Source of the DNA: FW021-bin31 sp964478125
Lineage (GTDB): Bacteria > Bacteroidota > Bacteroidia > Chitinophagales > Chitinophagaceae
Length of the DNA: 64,000 bases
NCBI GenBank assembly: GCA_964478125.1
Contig: CAYZGR010000001.1
Coordinates: 62,001-126,000 of the forward strand
Direction of reading: 5' to 3'
The position numbers were made by a program, and so were the translations under genes. Shown here in pieces: positions 7,128 to 15,997 of this stretch; positions within the stretch are counted from its first letter, which is position 1; the number at the start of each line of letters is the position of its first letter. The notes beneath the pieces are model-generated. The model searched no databases and had not been told where the DNA came from. It saw only the letters and a list, made by a program, of their open reading frames with translations.

Positions 7128-8207
7128 TTATTCATTGTTGACTCCCAGCCACTCGGAAACGATCCGGCTGACCCTGCCCGATTCCTGTAGCTTTAACAGG
7201 TCGATGTCAATTTCATGCAGGCCGGTAGAACTTAAAGGTACGGCAAAGCCGTATCCCTGTCGCATATATTCGTATTTGGAGACCGAAACATTTTCATCGT
7301 GATGTTCCTTAAGAAAATAAAGCAGTTGAGGCCGGTCATAGACAATCGCATCCACTTTCTTATCTTTCAAAAACGTATATCCCTCTTCCAGGTTTTTTAC
7401 ATCTATCTCTTTGCCACCGTATTGATGGATAAACTCGTCGGCGGGAGAGTCTTCTACCACGGCCACTTTTTTGCCGTTTAGCTGTTTGGCCTGAGTGATC
7501 ACGGAAGAATTGAGCCCGGTTAACGTGAGCGTGCTGGCTATACCGGCGACCATACTCGTGGCGAAGATGATGGAGATAACGATCCAGCATCCCGTTATAA
7601 TGCGCCCTGCCAGCGTTACTGCGGCCTTGTCTCCGTATCCTACGGTGGACATAGTTACGATGGCCAGCCACATGCCGTTGGCAATCCCTCTTGCCGGCTG
7701 GTGTGGAAATTGTTCGGGGTTTTTTTCTCTCTCAGCCAGCCAGAGTAAAGTTCCCACGATGGCCAGTATGCAAAGGAAAACCAGTACGGCGGTAAAAAAA
7801 CGGGTACTGAAGAACGGTTTGATCCTTTCCCATAAAGAAGGAGGTTCCGTGCGGGACATGATGGAGAGGCTGGATTGATAATAGGGCTGGGTAAATTTGG
7901 CCAGCTCTGCCCGTTCTGAGGTGATGCTGATAGGTCCCACTATTGCATCTATTTTTCCCGAGTCCATTGCAGCTATGGCATGAGGCACATCATCGAAAGG
8001 GATCAGCGTATATTGTAAGCCCCTTATCCCGGCCATGGCCTGCCAGATTTCAAGGGAAATACCGGATTGCTGGTTTATATTTACCACAAAGGGAGCAGAA
8101 CCGGCAACTCCAACCTTTATCGGCTGTTGACCCGGGTTCTGTGCATACGAGGAAAATAGAACTAAAAAATTGAATAATAAAATGAGAATGAAGAATCGTT
8201 TAAACAT
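7128..8207 (-). CDS. GluR0-type ligand-gated potassium channel
   Basis: A 359-residue protein with a signal peptide (residues 1-22, ending SSYAQ). Next comes a first periplasmic binding lobe (about 30-120, with VGVAGSAPF and ITSER, Arg99). Then come a transmembrane helix (about 137-158), a pore loop with the potassium selectivity filter TVGYGD (residues 188-193) and a second transmembrane helix (about 203-228). The second binding lobe (about 240-357, with YDRPQ) ends the protein. This interrupted SBP_bac_3 plus pore order is that of GluR0, the prokaryotic ionotropic glutamate receptor relative. Each subunit would form one quarter of a tetrameric inner-membrane channel gated by a periplasmic amino acid. 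The ligand is unknown. The start is five bases from the SMUG2-like stop, implying co-transcription. Confidence 0.85.
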   Translation of the reverse strand: MFKRFFILILLFNFLVLFSSYAQNPGQQPIKVGVAGSAPFVVNINQQSGISLEIWQAMAGIRGLQYTLIPFDDVPHAIAAMDSGKIDAIVGPISITSERAELAKFTQPYYQSSLSIMSRTEPPSLWERIKPFFSTRFFTAVLVFLCILAIVGTLLWLAEREKNPEQFPHQPARGIANGMWLAIVTMSTVGYGDKAAVTLAGRIITGCWIVISIIFATSMVAGIASTLTLTGLNSSVITQAKQLNGKKVAVVEDSPADEFIHQYGGKEIDVKNLEEGYTFLKDKKVDAIVYDRPQLLYFLKEHHDENVSVSKYEYMRQGYGFAVPLSSTGLHEIDIDLLKLQESGRVSRIVSEWLGVNNE

Positions 8208-8212
8208 GAGGT

Positions 8213-8926
8213 CTATTGTTTGCTTCTGTTTGCCAAAGATAAAGCTTCTTCCATTTTTTCAAGGTATAGACTGATGAAAGCTTCTTTCTGTTTTCTTCTG
8301 TATTGCATTACCCAACGGGGATGAGGAAGTGATAATATCTCGGTAAATAAATGGTGTACTTTATTGAGATTATAAAGATACTGGTAATTCTTCCCCCCTC
8401 CAAGGCAAAGGCATACTTCCGGAGAACCGGTCAAAGCTTTTTGCTGAAGGATGCTGTCTAATATAAAAGGGGTTGCAGCATGCTGCAACTCTTTATGATC
8501 GTAATAATTGACATTCTTTCCTTTGCTGACAAAACCAAGCGGACAAAGAGAGGATAGCAGAAAATGATTGTAAAACTTATCGGCCCCGCCATAAGCGGCG
8601 ATCATTTCATAGATGAATGCGCCCGAGAGCTCTTTTTTTTGTTTAAAAGGGTTGGCTATACCACAAATTTCGTATAGCCGTACGGGGTCGGTAAATGCGA
8701 TACCGGTAATACCGGCCCCCAACCTTCCGGGATTAATACCCAGGATTAAAATGCGGGGGCGGCTATCGTTGTAAAATTTATCATAAAATGCGGATACTAT
8801 TTTCCTTACTTTTTTATCCTTATAGGGATGCATGATGGAGATACCTTCCGGAAGCGTAAAATCAGGGTTAAGATGATAATAAAAATCAATGATCTTATTC
8901 CCGGTCGTTGTTCTTTTAGAGGTCAT
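8213..8926 (-). CDS. SMUG2-like uracil-DNA glycosylase family protein
   Basis: A 237-residue protein with the uracil-DNA glycosylase fold. Motif I is ILGINPGRLGAGITGIAFTDP and motif II is LPHPRWVMQYR; ICGIANPF and LLSSLCPLGF lie between. This set matches the SMUG2-type branch (formerly DUF4918) common in Bacteroidota, predicted to excise uracil or deaminated bases from DNA. The catalytic preference is not known from sequence. Its ATG overlaps the pncA stop by four bases (ATGA), a sign of translational coupling. The channel gene follows after five bases. Confidence 0.8.
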   Translation of the reverse strand: MTSKRTTTGNKIIDFYYHLNPDFTLPEGISIMHPYKDKKVRKIVSAFYDKFYNDSRPRILILGINPGRLGAGITGIAFTDPVRLYEICGIANPFKQKKELSGAFIYEMIAAYGGADKFYNHFLLSSLCPLGFVSKGKNVNYYDHKELQHAATPFILDSILQQKALTGSPEVCLCLGGGKNYQYLYNLNKVHHLFTEILSLPHPRWVMQYRRKQKEAFISLYLEKMEEALSLANRSKQ

Positions 8927-9477
8927 GTTATCTGCAAAATTTCACCGGAATGTGTGCATATAATTCCAGCCTTCTGCATTTTTCGTATAGCCTTTTTGTG
9001 ATCTCCGGCCTGTTGTTCCACGGCAGCTACCGCATCGGTCACGAGATAAACTCCGAATCCATATTTTAAAGCATCCATAGCCGTTGATTGCACGCAATAT
9101 TCGGTGGCAATACCGGTTAAAAACACCTGGCTGATATTTTGTTTTCTTAACTCAAATTCCAGATCCATGTTGGTGGCCTCGAAAGCGCTGTAGCCATCAT
9201 CCGTATTGCCGGTTCCTTTCAAAGCTACCTCGTGTATTTTGGAATAATCCAGATCTTCATGGAAGGCGGCTCCCGTTGTCGCGCGGATACAATGTGGGGG
9301 CCATTTGTTAAAATGTACCGTTTGTGGCGGGTGCCAGTCTTTAGAAGCAATAATGCAGTCGAAAGCCGGGATTAGCCGGTTGATCACGGGAACGATCTCG
9401 TTTCCCCGGCCGGCGGGTAACGCTCCTCCAGGGCAAAAATCTTTTTGTAGATCTACTATTATTAAACCGCGTTTCAT
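8923..9477 (-). CDS. pncA: nicotinamidase
   Basis: A 184-residue isochorismatase-fold hydrolase. The catalytic triad is visible as Asp9 (IVDLQKDFC), Lys87 (VALKGT) and Cys128 (GIATEYCVQST). Asp47 and His49 in SKDWHPP, with a histidine in WPPHC, supply the metal site. It deamidates nicotinamide to nicotinate in NAD salvage; many homologues also act on pyrazinamide. It starts ten bases after mrp and its stop overlaps the next start, so it sits firmly inside a leftward operon. Confidence 0.92.
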   Translation of the reverse strand: MKRGLIIVDLQKDFCPGGALPAGRGNEIVPVINRLIPAFDCIIASKDWHPPQTVHFNKWPPHCIRATTGAAFHEDLDYSKIHEVALKGTGNTDDGYSAFEATNMDLEFELRKQNISQVFLTGIATEYCVQSTAMDALKYGFGVYLVTDAVAAVEQQAGDHKKAIRKMQKAGIICTHSGEILQIT

Positions 9478-9487
9478 CCTATCCTCC

Positions 9488-10585
9488 TTAACGAACTATT
9501 TCTATGATCTTGGTGGGATCCAGCTGCGCATTCCGGATGGCGATCTGACGGGCCGTGTTTTTTGAAAGATTTAAAAATGCTTCCCTTGTAAGGGCATCGT
9601 CTCCCATCATGACCGGCACCCCTACATCCCCGCCTTCACAAATATTCTCAACCAACGGGATCTGGCCCAGAAGTGGAATATCGAAATCCCCGGCCAGCCG
9701 TTTTCCTCCTTCCCTTCCAAAAATAAAATATTTATTATCAGGCAATTCCGCGGGAGTGAAATAAGCCATATTTTCGACTATACCCAAAACAGGAACCTTG
9801 ATCCCACCGGTGCTGAACATGGTCACTCCTTTTCTGGCATCTGCCAGCGCTACCTGTTGGGGAGTGGTGACGATTACGACTCCTGTGACAGGAATGGTCT
9901 GTACCATAGTCAGGTGAATATCGCCGGTGCCGGGGGGAAGGTCAATAATCATATAATCCAGTTCTCCCCAAAACACGTCTTTTACAAATTGTTTGATCGC
10001 ACTGCTTACCATGGGGCCGCGCCATACCAGCGCCTGCTTTTCATCTACCAACAATCCTATGGACATCAGCTTGATACCATAGCGTTCCAGGGGGACGATA
10101 ACTCCTTTTCCATTTACCTTGGTCATCATGGGGCGCTCTCCCTGTACTCCGAACATAATGGGAACGCTGGGACCGTAAATATCGGCGTCCATAAGTCCGA
10201 CCCTTGCCCCATCCTGGGCCAGTGCCAGTGCCAGGTTAGCGGCAACTGTAGATTTTCCTACGCCCCCTTTTCCACTGGCAACAGCAACGATATTTTTTAC
10301 GCCGGGAAGCAGATTCTCATTGGCGCCGCGTTTGGAAGTGACGCGGGAAGTCATGTTTATCTTTAGATCAATATCATCTCCAAAGAAACGATGCATGGTA
10401 TCGACACAGTCTTTGTGGATATGCTCTTTTAGAGGACAGGCGGGAGTAGTAAGCACCACGCTAAAGGAAATTGTCTTGCCCTTCACTTCTACGTCTTTTA
10501 CCATCTTTAAGGTGACCAGATCCCTTTTGAAATCCGGGTCTATAACATGGCTTAAAGCTTCGAGAACATCTTCTTTTGAAATCAT
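9488..10585 (-). CDS. mrp: Mrp/ApbC-type iron-sulfur carrier ATPase
   Basis: A 365-residue protein. An N-terminal MIP18/DUF59 domain (about 1-80, with TTPACPLKEHI) is followed by a ParA/MinD-type ATPase. The deviant Walker A is SGKGGVGKST (104-113), followed by LMDADIYGPS and DLPPGTGD. Family members carry and deliver Fe-S clusters to apoproteins. The C-terminal CxxC that bridges the cluster in many Mrp proteins is absent: the matching stretch reads ENMAYFTPAELPDNKYFIFG, with no cysteine. This cysteine-free form seems common in Bacteroidota (recalled, not checked). It leads the operon with pncA. Confidence 0.9.
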   Translation of the reverse strand: MISKEDVLEALSHVIDPDFKRDLVTLKMVKDVEVKGKTISFSVVLTTPACPLKEHIHKDCVDTMHRFFGDDIDLKINMTSRVTSKRGANENLLPGVKNIVAVASGKGGVGKSTVAANLALALAQDGARVGLMDADIYGPSVPIMFGVQGERPMMTKVNGKGVIVPLERYGIKLMSIGLLVDEKQALVWRGPMVSSAIKQFVKDVFWGELDYMIIDLPPGTGDIHLTMVQTIPVTGVVIVTTPQQVALADARKGVTMFSTGGIKVPVLGIVENMAYFTPAELPDNKYFIFGREGGKRLAGDFDIPLLGQIPLVENICEGGDVGVPVMMGDDALTREAFLNLSKNTARQIAIRNAQLDPTKIIEIVR

Positions 10586-10622
10586 ATGTTAAAAATATAT
10601 TTAAATTTAGGCATAATAGCTA

Positions 10623-10630
10623 CAAAGTTA
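10623..10630 (-). promoter_or_regulatory. -7 box of the mrp operon
   Basis: On the minus strand this reads TAACTTTG, an exact TAnnTTTG match 37 bases before the mrp ATG. It would drive mrp-pncA-SMUG2-channel-rnhA. Confidence 0.5.
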
Positions 10631-10719
10631 GCCAAATACTATTTATTTTGTACCCTTTTGTCCAAATTAGCTCAATTATAACAAATCTCCGGTTTCCCGT
10701 GTTAAATTGACAAAAACAG

Positions 10720-10727
10720 TACCTTTG
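10720..10727 (+). promoter_or_regulatory. -7 box before the carboxypeptidase-like regulatory protein
   Basis: TACCTTTG ends five bases before the ATG at 10733, placing the predicted transcription start on the start codon. Confidence 0.55.
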
Positions 10728-10732
10728 AATAA

Positions 10733-11380
10733 ATGAAGAAAGTCTTTACTATCATAGTGCCCGTTTTATTACTTCCTTTGCTTAGCCTGGCCCAGCATCG
10801 TAAGGATAATGCCGTTAATGATTCGCTCGTAGAAGTATCCGGCGTAGTGGTTACCGCAGACAGCCTGCGCAATATCCCCGGAGTGAGTATCTATATAAAA
10901 GGGAAGAACAGGGGAACGGTTTCTAACGATGAAGGGGTTTTTTCAATAGTTGCCGAAAAAGGAGATACATTGATTTTCAGCGTTATCGGGTTTAAAAAAG
11001 CAAGCATGATCGTTCCGCGAAACATAAATGGTCAGTTTTTGGGACTGGCGCAACCGCTTCGCCAGGATACCACTTATCTGCCTCTTACGGTGATCCATTC
11101 ATATCCTTCCAAAGAAGATTTTGAATATGCCTTCTTACATTGGGATCTGCCCAGCGATCAATATGACATTGCACGCGAGAATACCAGTCTCGAAAGGATG
11201 CAGTCGGCCATGAGACTTACTCCCGTTGACGGAGGGGAAGGAGTGAGCCATACTTTCAGAGACAGGGAAAAATTTATGCAATCCCGCGGGCAGATGCCTT
11301 CCATGAATATTTTTAATCCGTTGGCCTGGGCTCAGTTTATAAAAGCGCTGAAGGATGGGGACTTCAAAAGGAAAAAGTAG
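10733..11380 (+). CDS. carboxypeptidase-like regulatory domain protein (exported)
   Basis: A 215-residue protein with a signal peptide (MKKVFTIIVPVLLLPLLSLAQ). The CarboxypepD_reg-like beta-sandwich (about residues 35-115) has VEVSGVVVTADSLRNIPGVS and a GTVSNDEGVFSI turn. A C-terminal region of about 90 residues follows, rich in Arg, Met and Asp (MPSMNIFNPLAWAQFIKAL). The same N-terminal fold is used as an extension in TonB-dependent receptors, but here it is free-standing, a family seen across Bacteroidota with unknown role. The stop lies 20 bases before the first antiporter, so the three genes to 15.9 kb may be co-transcribed. Confidence 0.75.
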   Translation: MKKVFTIIVPVLLLPLLSLAQHRKDNAVNDSLVEVSGVVVTADSLRNIPGVSIYIKGKNRGTVSNDEGVFSIVAEKGDTLIFSVIGFKKASMIVPRNINGQFLGLAQPLRQDTTYLPLTVIHSYPSKEDFEYAFLHWDLPSDQYDIARENTSLERMQSAMRLTPVDGGEGVSHTFRDREKFMQSRGQMPSMNIFNPLAWAQFIKALKDGDFKRKK

Positions 11381-11400
11381 CTGAGATTTAGTATCTGCCT

Positions 11401-13620
11401 ATGGAACACCACCTGCCCTTTCTGATAAATGATCTTGCTTTGATCCTTGGATCTGCTGCTGTTACAACTCTGATCTTCAAGAAGATAAAGCAACCTGTGG
11501 TACTGGGGTACATCTTGGCCGGAGTGCTGGTGAGCCCGCAGGTGCATATTATTCCCACTGTGGTTGACGAAGCCAGTATCAAGATATGGGCGGAAATAGG
11601 CGTGATTTTTTTGTTGTTCAGCCTGGGGCTGGAATTTAGTTTTAAAAAGCTGATGAAAGTAGGCGGTACGGCTTCCGTAACGGCGCTCACAGAAATTGTT
11701 TTCATTACCGTCTCCGGATATTTTGTCGGATATTGGATGGGATGGTCTTCCATTGACTGTTTATTTTTGGGCGGCATGCTGGCGAGTTCTTCCACTACTA
11801 TTATCATTAAGGCATTTGATGAGCTGGGTATAAAGACCAAACAGTTTGCCCGCACTGTATTTGGGGTCCTGATCGTGGAAGATATTGTTGTTATTCTGCT
11901 CCTGGTTCTTTTACCGGCGATTTCCGTAAGTCAGCAGTTTCATGGTTCCGAACTATTGGGAACGCTTTTCAGGCTGCTTTTCTTTTTACTGCTCTGGTTT
12001 TTACTGGGTATTTTCCTCCTGCCCACCTTTTTGAAAAAGGCGGCTAAAATTCTTGACCGGGAAACGCTTCTTTTGCTTTCTATCGGCTTGTGCCTGATTA
12101 TGGTTGTGGTGGCGACCGAGGTGGGCTTTACTGCAGAACTGGGCGCTTTTGTGATGGGTTCTATTTTTGCGGAGACTACTTCATCGGTTAAGGTGGAAAA
12201 TATCCTTCATTCGGTGAAAGACTTATTTGGCGCAGTCTTTTTTGTGTCGGTGGGTATGATGATAGACCTGCCCACTATTTGGGAATACCGCACGCCGGTT
12301 CTTGTCATTACCGTACTTACCATTTTCGGAAAGTTCCTGAGCACCGCGGGAGGGGCCCTGTTGTCCGGACAGCCGCTGAAACAATCAATACAGGCAGGAA
12401 TGAGCATGGCGCAAATTGGTGAATTTGCTTTCATCGTAGCCACGTTGGGAATGACCCTTGGAGTGATCAGCGACTTTTTGTTCCCTGTGGCGGTTGGGGT
12501 CTCCGCCATTACCACCTTTACCACTCCCTATATGATACGCTATTCGGAACCTTTATACAATTGGATGGAGAAGCAGTTGCCGAGCCGCTGGGTGCAGTCT
12601 TTAAACCGATACAGCTCGGGTACCCAAAAGATAGCGGCTGTAAGCAGTTGGAAACAATTGATCTGGACCTATGTACGGGTGATTGTATTGAATGGGGTGA
12701 TAAGTATCGGTATTATTCTGATCGTTGATAAGATGCTTACCGGTATAGCATCTCAATTGTTCGCTGCACCTGTAGTTCGGAAGGCTATTTTGACCGGCGT
12801 GACCTTGCTGTTGCTGTCTCCGTTCTTATGGGCGTTGGGATTTCGCCGGATCAATCGGTTGGCGTTTGCCAGGCTATGGGTGGATCGCAAATTAAATCGG
12901 GGTCCGCTGATTGTTATGGAAGCGGTAAGGCTTGGAATTGTCATCGTGCTGATTGGCGCCCTGTTGGATAAGTATTTTTCAATTGGTATTGCACTTGCCG
13001 TAATAGTGGTTGTGGTCATTATATTGATCTTGCTTTTTTCAAGACGCCTGCAGTCATTTTATGATCGTATTGAAAAGCGGTTTTTATTCAACTTCAATGA
13101 AAAAGAGCGCCTGGAGAACCGCAACAGCCATATCGTTCCCTGGGACGGGCATCTGGTCTATTTTGACATCCCGGCTAATGCAACATATGCGGGGCAAACG
13201 CTCCGGGAGCTTGGTTGGAGGGAAAAATATGGGATCACTGTTGCCATTATTGAACGTGGGGGACGGGTCCTTCAGGTACCCGGCCCCGAAAGACGTATTT
13301 TTCCCGCTGATCACATTGGCGTTATCGGAACCGATGAACAGCTGCAACATTTTAGCAGGCTTATGGAAGAAAGCCGGTTTCAGGAAACGGAGAGCGGAGA
13401 GGATCCCATCGAACTATTAAAGATCCTTGTCAACAATAATGCTTTCCTCTGTGGAAAAAGTATCGGCGAATCGGGTATCCGGACGAGGGGAGAAGGCCTG
13501 GTCGTAGGCGTAGAGCGAGCCGGAAAAAGGATCTTGAATCCTGCTTCTTCTTTTAAATTTCAGGAGGATGACCTGGTGTGGATTGCCGGCAATAAAGAAA
13601 AATTGAAGCCCTTTACCTGA
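11401..13620 (+). CDS. CPA2 monovalent cation:proton antiporter with two TrkA-C domains, copy 1
   Basis: A 739-residue inner-membrane protein. The N-terminal two thirds is a Na+/H+ exchanger (KefB-like, CPA2) domain of about a dozen helices. Its hallmark blocks are QPVVLGYILAGVLVSP, FSLGLEFSFKKL, VLIVEDIVVILLL and ELGAFVMGSIFAET, where VEDIVV and LGAF hold the residues usual for ion binding. Two further hydrophobic helices follow. About residues 580-735 carry two TrkA-C-like modules (GQTLRELGWREKYGITVAII and GKSIGESGIRTRGEGLVVGV). No RCK-N nucleotide-binding domain is visible, so gating would come from the TrkA-C pair alone. It is followed after 48 bases by a close paralogue. Confidence 0.88.
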   Translation: MEHHLPFLINDLALILGSAAVTTLIFKKIKQPVVLGYILAGVLVSPQVHIIPTVVDEASIKIWAEIGVIFLLFSLGLEFSFKKLMKVGGTASVTALTEIVFITVSGYFVGYWMGWSSIDCLFLGGMLASSSTTIIIKAFDELGIKTKQFARTVFGVLIVEDIVVILLLVLLPAISVSQQFHGSELLGTLFRLLFFLLLWFLLGIFLLPTFLKKAAKILDRETLLLLSIGLCLIMVVVATEVGFTAELGAFVMGSIFAETTSSVKVENILHSVKDLFGAVFFVSVGMMIDLPTIWEYRTPVLVITVLTIFGKFLSTAGGALLSGQPLKQSIQAGMSMAQIGEFAFIVATLGMTLGVISDFLFPVAVGVSAITTFTTPYMIRYSEPLYNWMEKQLPSRWVQSLNRYSSGTQKIAAVSSWKQLIWTYVRVIVLNGVISIGIILIVDKMLTGIASQLFAAPVVRKAILTGVTLLLLSPFLWALGFRRINRLAFARLWVDRKLNRGPLIVMEAVRLGIVIVLIGALLDKYFSIGIALAVIVVVVIILILLFSRRLQSFYDRIEKRFLFNFNEKERLENRNSHIVPWDGHLVYFDIPANATYAGQTLRELGWREKYGITVAIIERGGRVLQVPGPERRIFPADHIGVIGTDEQLQHFSRLMEESRFQETESGEDPIELLKILVNNNAFLCGKSIGESGIRTRGEGLVVGVERAGKRILNPASSFKFQEDDLVWIAGNKEKLKPFT

Positions 13621-13633
13621 GGTAGGATTTTGT

Positions 13634-13641
13634 TACTTTTG
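13634..13641 (+). promoter_or_regulatory. -7 box between the two antiporter genes
   Basis: TACTTTTG lies 27 bases before the second antiporter's ATG, suggesting that copy 2 can be expressed independently. Confidence 0.4.
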
Positions 13642-13668
13642 TAACATACTTGTCATCAAACCATTTGG

Positions 13669-15885
13669 ATGGGAAATCTTGAGCAACTTATTATTGACCT
13701 TGCGTTGATCCTGGGCGCCGCCGGTATCGTTACTATTCTTTTTCAGAAGCTGAAGCAGCCGGTGGTTCTGGGTTATATTGTTGTGGGGTTGCTCATCAGT
13801 CCGAATTTTAAAATATTTCCCACCATCACGGATACGTCCACCTTGCACGTGTGGGCCGATATAGGAGTCATCTTCCTGCTCTTCAGCCTGGGTCTGGAAT
13901 TTAGTTTTAAAAAATTAGTGAAAGTAGGTCCTACTGCGGGTATAACCGGTGTCTACGAGGTCTCCCTGATGCTGCTTACCGGATACATTACAGGGAAGTT
14001 AATGGGATGGTCTACCATGGATAGTATTTTTCTTGGAGGTATCATTTCTATTTCTTCAACTACGATCATTATTCGGGCATTTGAGGAACTGGGCCTGAAA
14101 ACCAAAAAGTTTGCGGGTATGGTATTAGGGGTATTGGTAATTGAAGATATGGTGGCCGTCCTGCTCCTGGTTTTGCTTTCCACCGTTGCGGTCAGCCGCC
14201 AGTTCTCGGGAACTGAAATGCTTTATTCCGTACTAAAGCTGGCTTTTTTTCTTATCCTGTGGTTTGTTTCGGGCATTTATCTGTTGCCTTCTCTTCTGAA
14301 ACGTGCACGAAAACTTATGAATGAAGAGACCATGCTGGTCTTATCCCTGGGCCTCTGTCTTATAATGGTGGTTTTGGCTACGCGGGCAGGTTTTTCTTCG
14401 GCCTTAGGCGCATTTATAATGGGGTCTATCCTGGCGGAGACCCCTGAGCATGGAAGGATCATTCATCTGGTAAAACCGGTAAAAGATCTCTTCGGCGCTA
14501 TTTTCTTTGTGTCCGTGGGCATGTTGATCAATTTATCCGTACTTGCAGATTATATCCTGCCCGTTATATTGCTTACGGTTGTGGTAATCGTGGGGAAAAC
14601 CATCAACGCCACAGTGGGTTCGCTGATCTCCGGACAGCCTCTGAAGCAATCCTTACAGACGGGGATGAGCCTGGCGCAAATTGGGGAATTTTCTTTTATT
14701 ATTGCTACTTTGGGATTGACGCTTAAAGTGACCAGTTCCTTTCTTTATCCCATTGCCGTGGGCGTTTCAGTCTTAACCACCTTTTGTTCTCCTTACCTGA
14801 TCCGATTTTCAGAACCCTTTTATGACTGGTTGGGGAAACATCTGCCAGAGAGCTGGGTGAATTATCTTAACCGCTATAGTTCCAGCGCCCAGGAAATTAA
14901 AACGGTAAGCAGCTGGCGTATATTGATCCGGGCTTATCTGAAAACGATTATTATCCATACCGTCATTATTTTTGGTATTCTTTTATTGATCATCAATTAC
15001 CTGACCCCGATTTTATCTAAGGAGATTGATGATCAGTTGTTGGTAAGAGAAATCACTACGGCCATTTCTCTTATATTGATCGCCCCCTTTTTATGGGCGT
15101 TGGCTTTTCGGCGGGTGGAAAAGATCTCGTTTTCCAGATTATGGATGGATAAGATATATAACCGGGGACCACTGGTTTTGTTAGAGGCTTTGCGATATGG
15201 GATGGTGGTTTTTATTATCGGTTTTTTGCTCAACCGTTTTTTCTCAGTGGCTATTGCATTGGCCGGCGCCTGCTTGCTTACCATCTTGATCATTTTATTT
15301 TTTAGAAAGAGATTACAGTCTTTTTATGGGAAGATGGAACATCGTTTTTTAATAAACCTGAGAGGGGAAGATCCGGACAAAGGACGCGCCCGGAATCTGG
15401 TTCCCTGGGACGGGCATCTGACCTATCTGGATATTCTTCCGGAGTCGCCTTGTGTCGGTAAAACCTTGATTGATCTGGCCTGGCGCGAACATTACGGAAT
15501 TAATGTGGTATTAATAGAAAGAGGCCATAAAGTCATCAATGTGCCGGGCAGAGATGAACGGATCTTTCCCGGGGACCGTATTGCGGTCATTGGAACAGAT
15601 GATGAGCTTGAGGTATTTAATAAGAGTATTCTGCCCGTCAATGGAACTAAGGAAGAAACCCCAACGGATGAAATGGAGCTTATGCAAGTTGTTGTAAATA
15701 AAAATGCGCCTCTGGAAGGCAAGAATATCCGTAATTCGGGGATTCGTTATCGGGCCCAGGGACTCGTCGTGGGTGTGGAAAGAGACGGGGTCCGGCAACT
15801 CAATCCCGATTCTTCTTTTGTTTTTCGGGAGGGAGATGTTGTATGGATCGCTGGGAATAAGAAGCTGATAAAGGAATTGCAATAG
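13669..15885 (+). CDS. CPA2 monovalent cation:proton antiporter with two TrkA-C domains, copy 2
   Basis: A 738-residue paralogue of the preceding gene with the same architecture. It has the CPA2 exchanger (QPVVLGYIVVGLLISP, FSLGLEFSFKKL, VLVIEDMVAVLLLVLL, LGAFIMGSILAE), extra C-terminal helices, and two TrkA-C modules (GKTLIDLAWREHYGINVVLI and GKNIRNSGIRYRAQGLVVGV). Roughly half the residues match copy 1 by eye along the full length, so this is a tandem duplication, not recent. Differences cluster in the loop after the ion-binding helix and in the helices after the exchanger core. K+ versus Na+ preference cannot be read from the sequence. Both copies look intact. Confidence 0.88.
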   Translation: MGNLEQLIIDLALILGAAGIVTILFQKLKQPVVLGYIVVGLLISPNFKIFPTITDTSTLHVWADIGVIFLLFSLGLEFSFKKLVKVGPTAGITGVYEVSLMLLTGYITGKLMGWSTMDSIFLGGIISISSTTIIIRAFEELGLKTKKFAGMVLGVLVIEDMVAVLLLVLLSTVAVSRQFSGTEMLYSVLKLAFFLILWFVSGIYLLPSLLKRARKLMNEETMLVLSLGLCLIMVVLATRAGFSSALGAFIMGSILAETPEHGRIIHLVKPVKDLFGAIFFVSVGMLINLSVLADYILPVILLTVVVIVGKTINATVGSLISGQPLKQSLQTGMSLAQIGEFSFIIATLGLTLKVTSSFLYPIAVGVSVLTTFCSPYLIRFSEPFYDWLGKHLPESWVNYLNRYSSSAQEIKTVSSWRILIRAYLKTIIIHTVIIFGILLLIINYLTPILSKEIDDQLLVREITTAISLILIAPFLWALAFRRVEKISFSRLWMDKIYNRGPLVLLEALRYGMVVFIIGFLLNRFFSVAIALAGACLLTILIILFFRKRLQSFYGKMEHRFLINLRGEDPDKGRARNLVPWDGHLTYLDILPESPCVGKTLIDLAWREHYGINVVLIERGHKVINVPGRDERIFPGDRIAVIGTDDELEVFNKSILPVNGTKEETPTDEMELMQVVVNKNAPLEGKNIRNSGIRYRAQGLVVGVERDGVRQLNPDSSFVFREGDVVWIAGNKKLIKELQ

Positions 15886-15997
15886 ATTTTGAAATAGACA
15901 GAACGGGGCTTTGTAATTAATCAAGCTTTTTTATATTGACGGATTTTTGTTCCTTCGGATACAAACGCAGCACGTCTCTTTTTAAAATGGATTCTAT

